A stretch of 64,000 nt of DNA from Treponema putidum (GTDB lineage Bacteria; Spirochaetota; Spirochaetia; Treponematales; Treponemataceae), in assembly GCF_000755145.1 (NCBI RefSeq), contig NZ_CP009228.1:434001-498000 (forward strand). The letters are read 5' to 3'. Below are positions 62,260-64,000 of this stretch, piece by piece. Each line of letters opens with the position of its first letter. Position 1 is the stretch's first letter. The notes beneath the pieces were generated by a model that saw only the letters and a list, made by a program, of their open reading frames with translations, was not told the DNA's origin and ran no database searches. The translations under genes were made by a program, and so were the position numbers.

Positions 62260-64000
62260 TTATTTTTTTTCAAGCATTTCAAAGGCGGCAGAGCGGGCTT
62301 CCTGCAAAATTTTAAAATCTCGTGCAGGATCGGCAATTGTAAAGCCTAAGTGATAACCGGACTGCTCAACCCCTCCTATATCGCCGGGGCCGCGTAGTTT
62401 TAAATCTTCTTCGGCAATTATAAAGCCGTCATTGGTTTCCTTCATTACGGTTAGCCGTGTCTTTCCGGCTTCGGTAATTTTTTTCCCGTAAATTAAAAAA
62501 CAATAGGCTTGCAGGTCTCCCCGTCCGACCCTTCCGCGGAGCTGATGAAGAGCGGAAAGACCGAACCTGTCGGCATGTTCTATTACCATACAGGTAGCAT
62601 TGGGAACATCCACGCCGACTTCCACAACGGAGGTAGCAACGAGAATATTAAGCTTTCCCGACCTGAATTCTTCCATAATCTTTTTTTGCTCCTCTTCTGC
62701 AACCTTGGAGTGAATCAGAGCCAAACTATGGTTTGGAAAACCCGTCTTTAATTCTTCAAACATCCTTTCGGCAGACTTTAAGGATAGGTCTTCATTTTCT
62801 TCTATTAGAGGATATACAAAATAAGCCTGCCTGCCTTTTAGAATCTCTTGTCCGATAAAATTGTAAACTCTTTCAGCCTTGTCCTCCCCCGCAACATAGG
62901 TAATAATAGGCTTTCTCCCTGCGGGCATGGTTTTAATGGTCGAAATATCCAAGTCTCCAAAGATAGAAAGGGCAAGAGTGCGGGGAATCGGGGTTGCACT
63001 CATCATCAAAATGTTAGGACTTTGTTTTTCCTCATTGCTTTCAATTCCTTTTTGGATTATAGCTGAACGCTGAAGGACACCGAAACGGTGCTGTTCGTCG
63101 ATTACGGCAAGCCTCAAATTTTTATATTGAACTCCTTGAGAAAAAAGAGAATGGGTGCCGATTATCAAATCGATATTTCCCTTTTGCAATTCCTGTAAAA
63201 GCCTGCTCCTTCCTTTGGCCTTGGTATTTCCCGTTAAAAAGGCAAGGCGGACCCCCAGAGGTTCTAAGAGACGGGCAGCGTTTTCGGCATGTTGGCGGGC
63301 TAAAAGCTCTGTAGGAGCCAAAAAAGCCGTTTGCCCACCCTGTTCTATTACCTTTAAACAGGCTAAAAAGGCAACAAGGGTTTTCCCCGAACCTACATCA
63401 CCTTGCATAAGACGAGCCATTGGATTTAGGCCTTCCAAGTCTTCATTTATTTCGGCACAGACCGAAAGCTGATCTTGGGTAAGTTTAAAGTTGAGCCTTT
63501 CCAAAAGAGAATTTTGGAGAGGCGTTAAAATAGGTTTTTTTTTGGCGGTTTTGCCTACATTTCTCTCATCTTCAAGGTTGGGAAGCCTCCCCCGCCTTTC
63601 AATAGAGCGCATCCCTATGGCATATTGGAACAAAAAAAACTCTTCAAAAATGACGGCATAGCGGCCTTTTTCCACATCGGCCATAGATTTTGGAGCATGG
63701 AGCATAAAAAGTACTTCTTGCTTAGACGGAAGCCCGTATTTTTTTAAAATAGACTCGGGAAGCTCGGAATCTATACCATTGGCGTAGAGTTTTAAGGCAG
63801 CAGCTATTATTTTCCTCAATTTTGCCTGCCCAAGCCCTGAAGTTAGAGGATAAACAGGAAGAATTTTAGCCTGCATGTTTTCAGGCCTTTCCAGATCAAA
63901 TGAAGAGGATTGAAGCTCGCCGTATTTCCTGTAAAAAGCCCCATATACAAAAGCTTTTGTCCCCACGGGAAAGCTTTTTTCTAAAAAAGGACGGTTAAAA
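62260..64000 (-). CDS. recG: ATP-dependent DNA helicase RecG, partial
   Basis: The frame is open to the right edge, so about the first 100 residues are missing. The visible part includes the end of the wedge domain (KSFPVGTKAFVYGAFY), then helicase motifs: Walker A MQGDVGSGKTLVAFL, TELLARQHAE, IDEQHRFG (DExH box), MSATPIPRTL, and the C-terminal lobe with ATSVVEVGVDVPNA and HQLRGRVGRGD. RecG remodels stalled replication forks and branched DNA. An ORF start at 63966 is only an internal GTG. Confidence 0.95.
   Translation of the reverse strand, partial: FNRPFLEKSFPVGTKAFVYGAFYRKYGELQSSSFDLERPENMQAKILPVYPLTSGLGQAKLRKIIAAALKLYANGIDSELPESILKKYGLPSKQEVLFMLHAPKSMADVEKGRYAVIFEEFFLFQYAIGMRSIERRGRLPNLEDERNVGKTAKKKPILTPLQNSLLERLNFKLTQDQLSVCAEINEDLEGLNPMARLMQGDVGSGKTLVAFLACLKVIEQGGQTAFLAPTELLARQHAENAARLLEPLGVRLAFLTGNTKAKGRSRLLQELQKGNIDLIIGTHSLFSQGVQYKNLRLAVIDEQHRFGVLQRSAIIQKGIESNEEKQSPNILMMSATPIPRTLALSIFGDLDISTIKTMPAGRKPIITYVAGEDKAERVYNFIGQEILKGRQAYFVYPLIEENEDLSLKSAERMFEELKTGFPNHSLALIHSKVAEEEQKKIMEEFRSGKLNILVATSVVEVGVDVPNATCMVIEHADRFGLSALHQLRGRVGRGDLQAYCFLIYGKKITEAGKTRLTVMKETNDGFIIAEEDLKLRGPGDIGGVEQSGYHLGFTIADPARDFKILQEARSAAFEMLEKK

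Noticed and set aside
1-64000. CRISPR array, insertion sequence, prophage or toxin-antitoxin locus
   Set aside because: No regularly spaced repeats, transposase, integrase or recognisable toxin pair is seen; the short T-rich repeat at 15055-15110 has only two copies.

Overview
The window looks like the chromosome of a host-associated Treponema close to T. denticola. This rests on the cytoplasmic filament protein gene cfpA followed by a PEP-utilising enzyme gene, a class I lysyl-tRNA synthetase, tuf placed directly ahead of the S10 ribosomal cluster, many short lipoprotein signal peptides and a low-to-moderate GC content. No phage, insertion sequence, CRISPR array or rRNA gene is visible. One tRNA gene is present, tRNA-Leu(CAA).

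Layout. 1-1000 (minus) holds a truncated single-pass membrane protein gene and an exported von Willebrand A protein. 1142-7112 (plus) holds cfpA, a protein with an HPr-like C-terminal domain, and a large PPDK-like protein that keeps the phosphohistidine and PEP domains but has lost the ATP-grasp signature. 7223-11673 holds an AIM24-family protein, a DUF4954 beta-helix protein, a YkgJ cysteine-cluster protein and a queuosine-precursor transporter. 11753-14935 (minus) is a 1060-residue chemoreceptor that reads as two receptors fused end to end. 15189-22218 (plus) runs from a small membrane protein through rplM, rpsI, recX, an HTH-receiver regulator, an aldolase-like protein, a lipoprotein, a membrane protein and a frameshifted FMN hydroxyacid dehydrogenase to rsuA. 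22269-31849 holds tyrS, pyk, a NYN-LOTUS-cold-shock RNA-binding protein, small envelope proteins, a Memo-type lipoprotein, a DUF3160 lipoprotein and an RlmM-like methyltransferase. 31850-33700 is a more GC-rich stretch around a broken lipoprotein gene. 33884-45207 holds metabolic and housekeeping genes: a YitT protein, a YgjP-type protease, class I lysS, hslO, cbiC, a GDPD, an MFS transporter, an acylphosphatase and a PHP phosphatase. 45339-46089 pairs a DUF1722 gene with a pyrimidine-dimer-glycosylase-like gene. 46137-60522 (minus) is the tuf-S10-spc-alpha supercluster, with a strong promoter and a leader of about 410 nt upstream and a strong terminator at its end. The right edge holds tRNA-Leu, an exported EEP-family hydrolase and recG, which runs off the window.

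Most notable points. First, cfpA, an HPr-like protein and an Enzyme I-like PEP protein are clustered and share lysine/alanine-rich basic segments, which suggests an undescribed PEP phosphotransfer module next to the spirochete cytoskeletal filament. Second, four genes carry single-base frame breaks that can each be repaired in an A or T homopolymer. One is in lysS, which must be functional, so sequencing error is a serious possibility. Another has the layout of a dnaX-type -1 frameshift site. Third, several genes (tyrS, hslO, the queuosine-precursor transporter gene) have good sigma-70 promoters that place the transcription start on or within a base of the start codon, predicting leaderless mRNAs. 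All functional assignments were made by eye from motifs; no database search was run.
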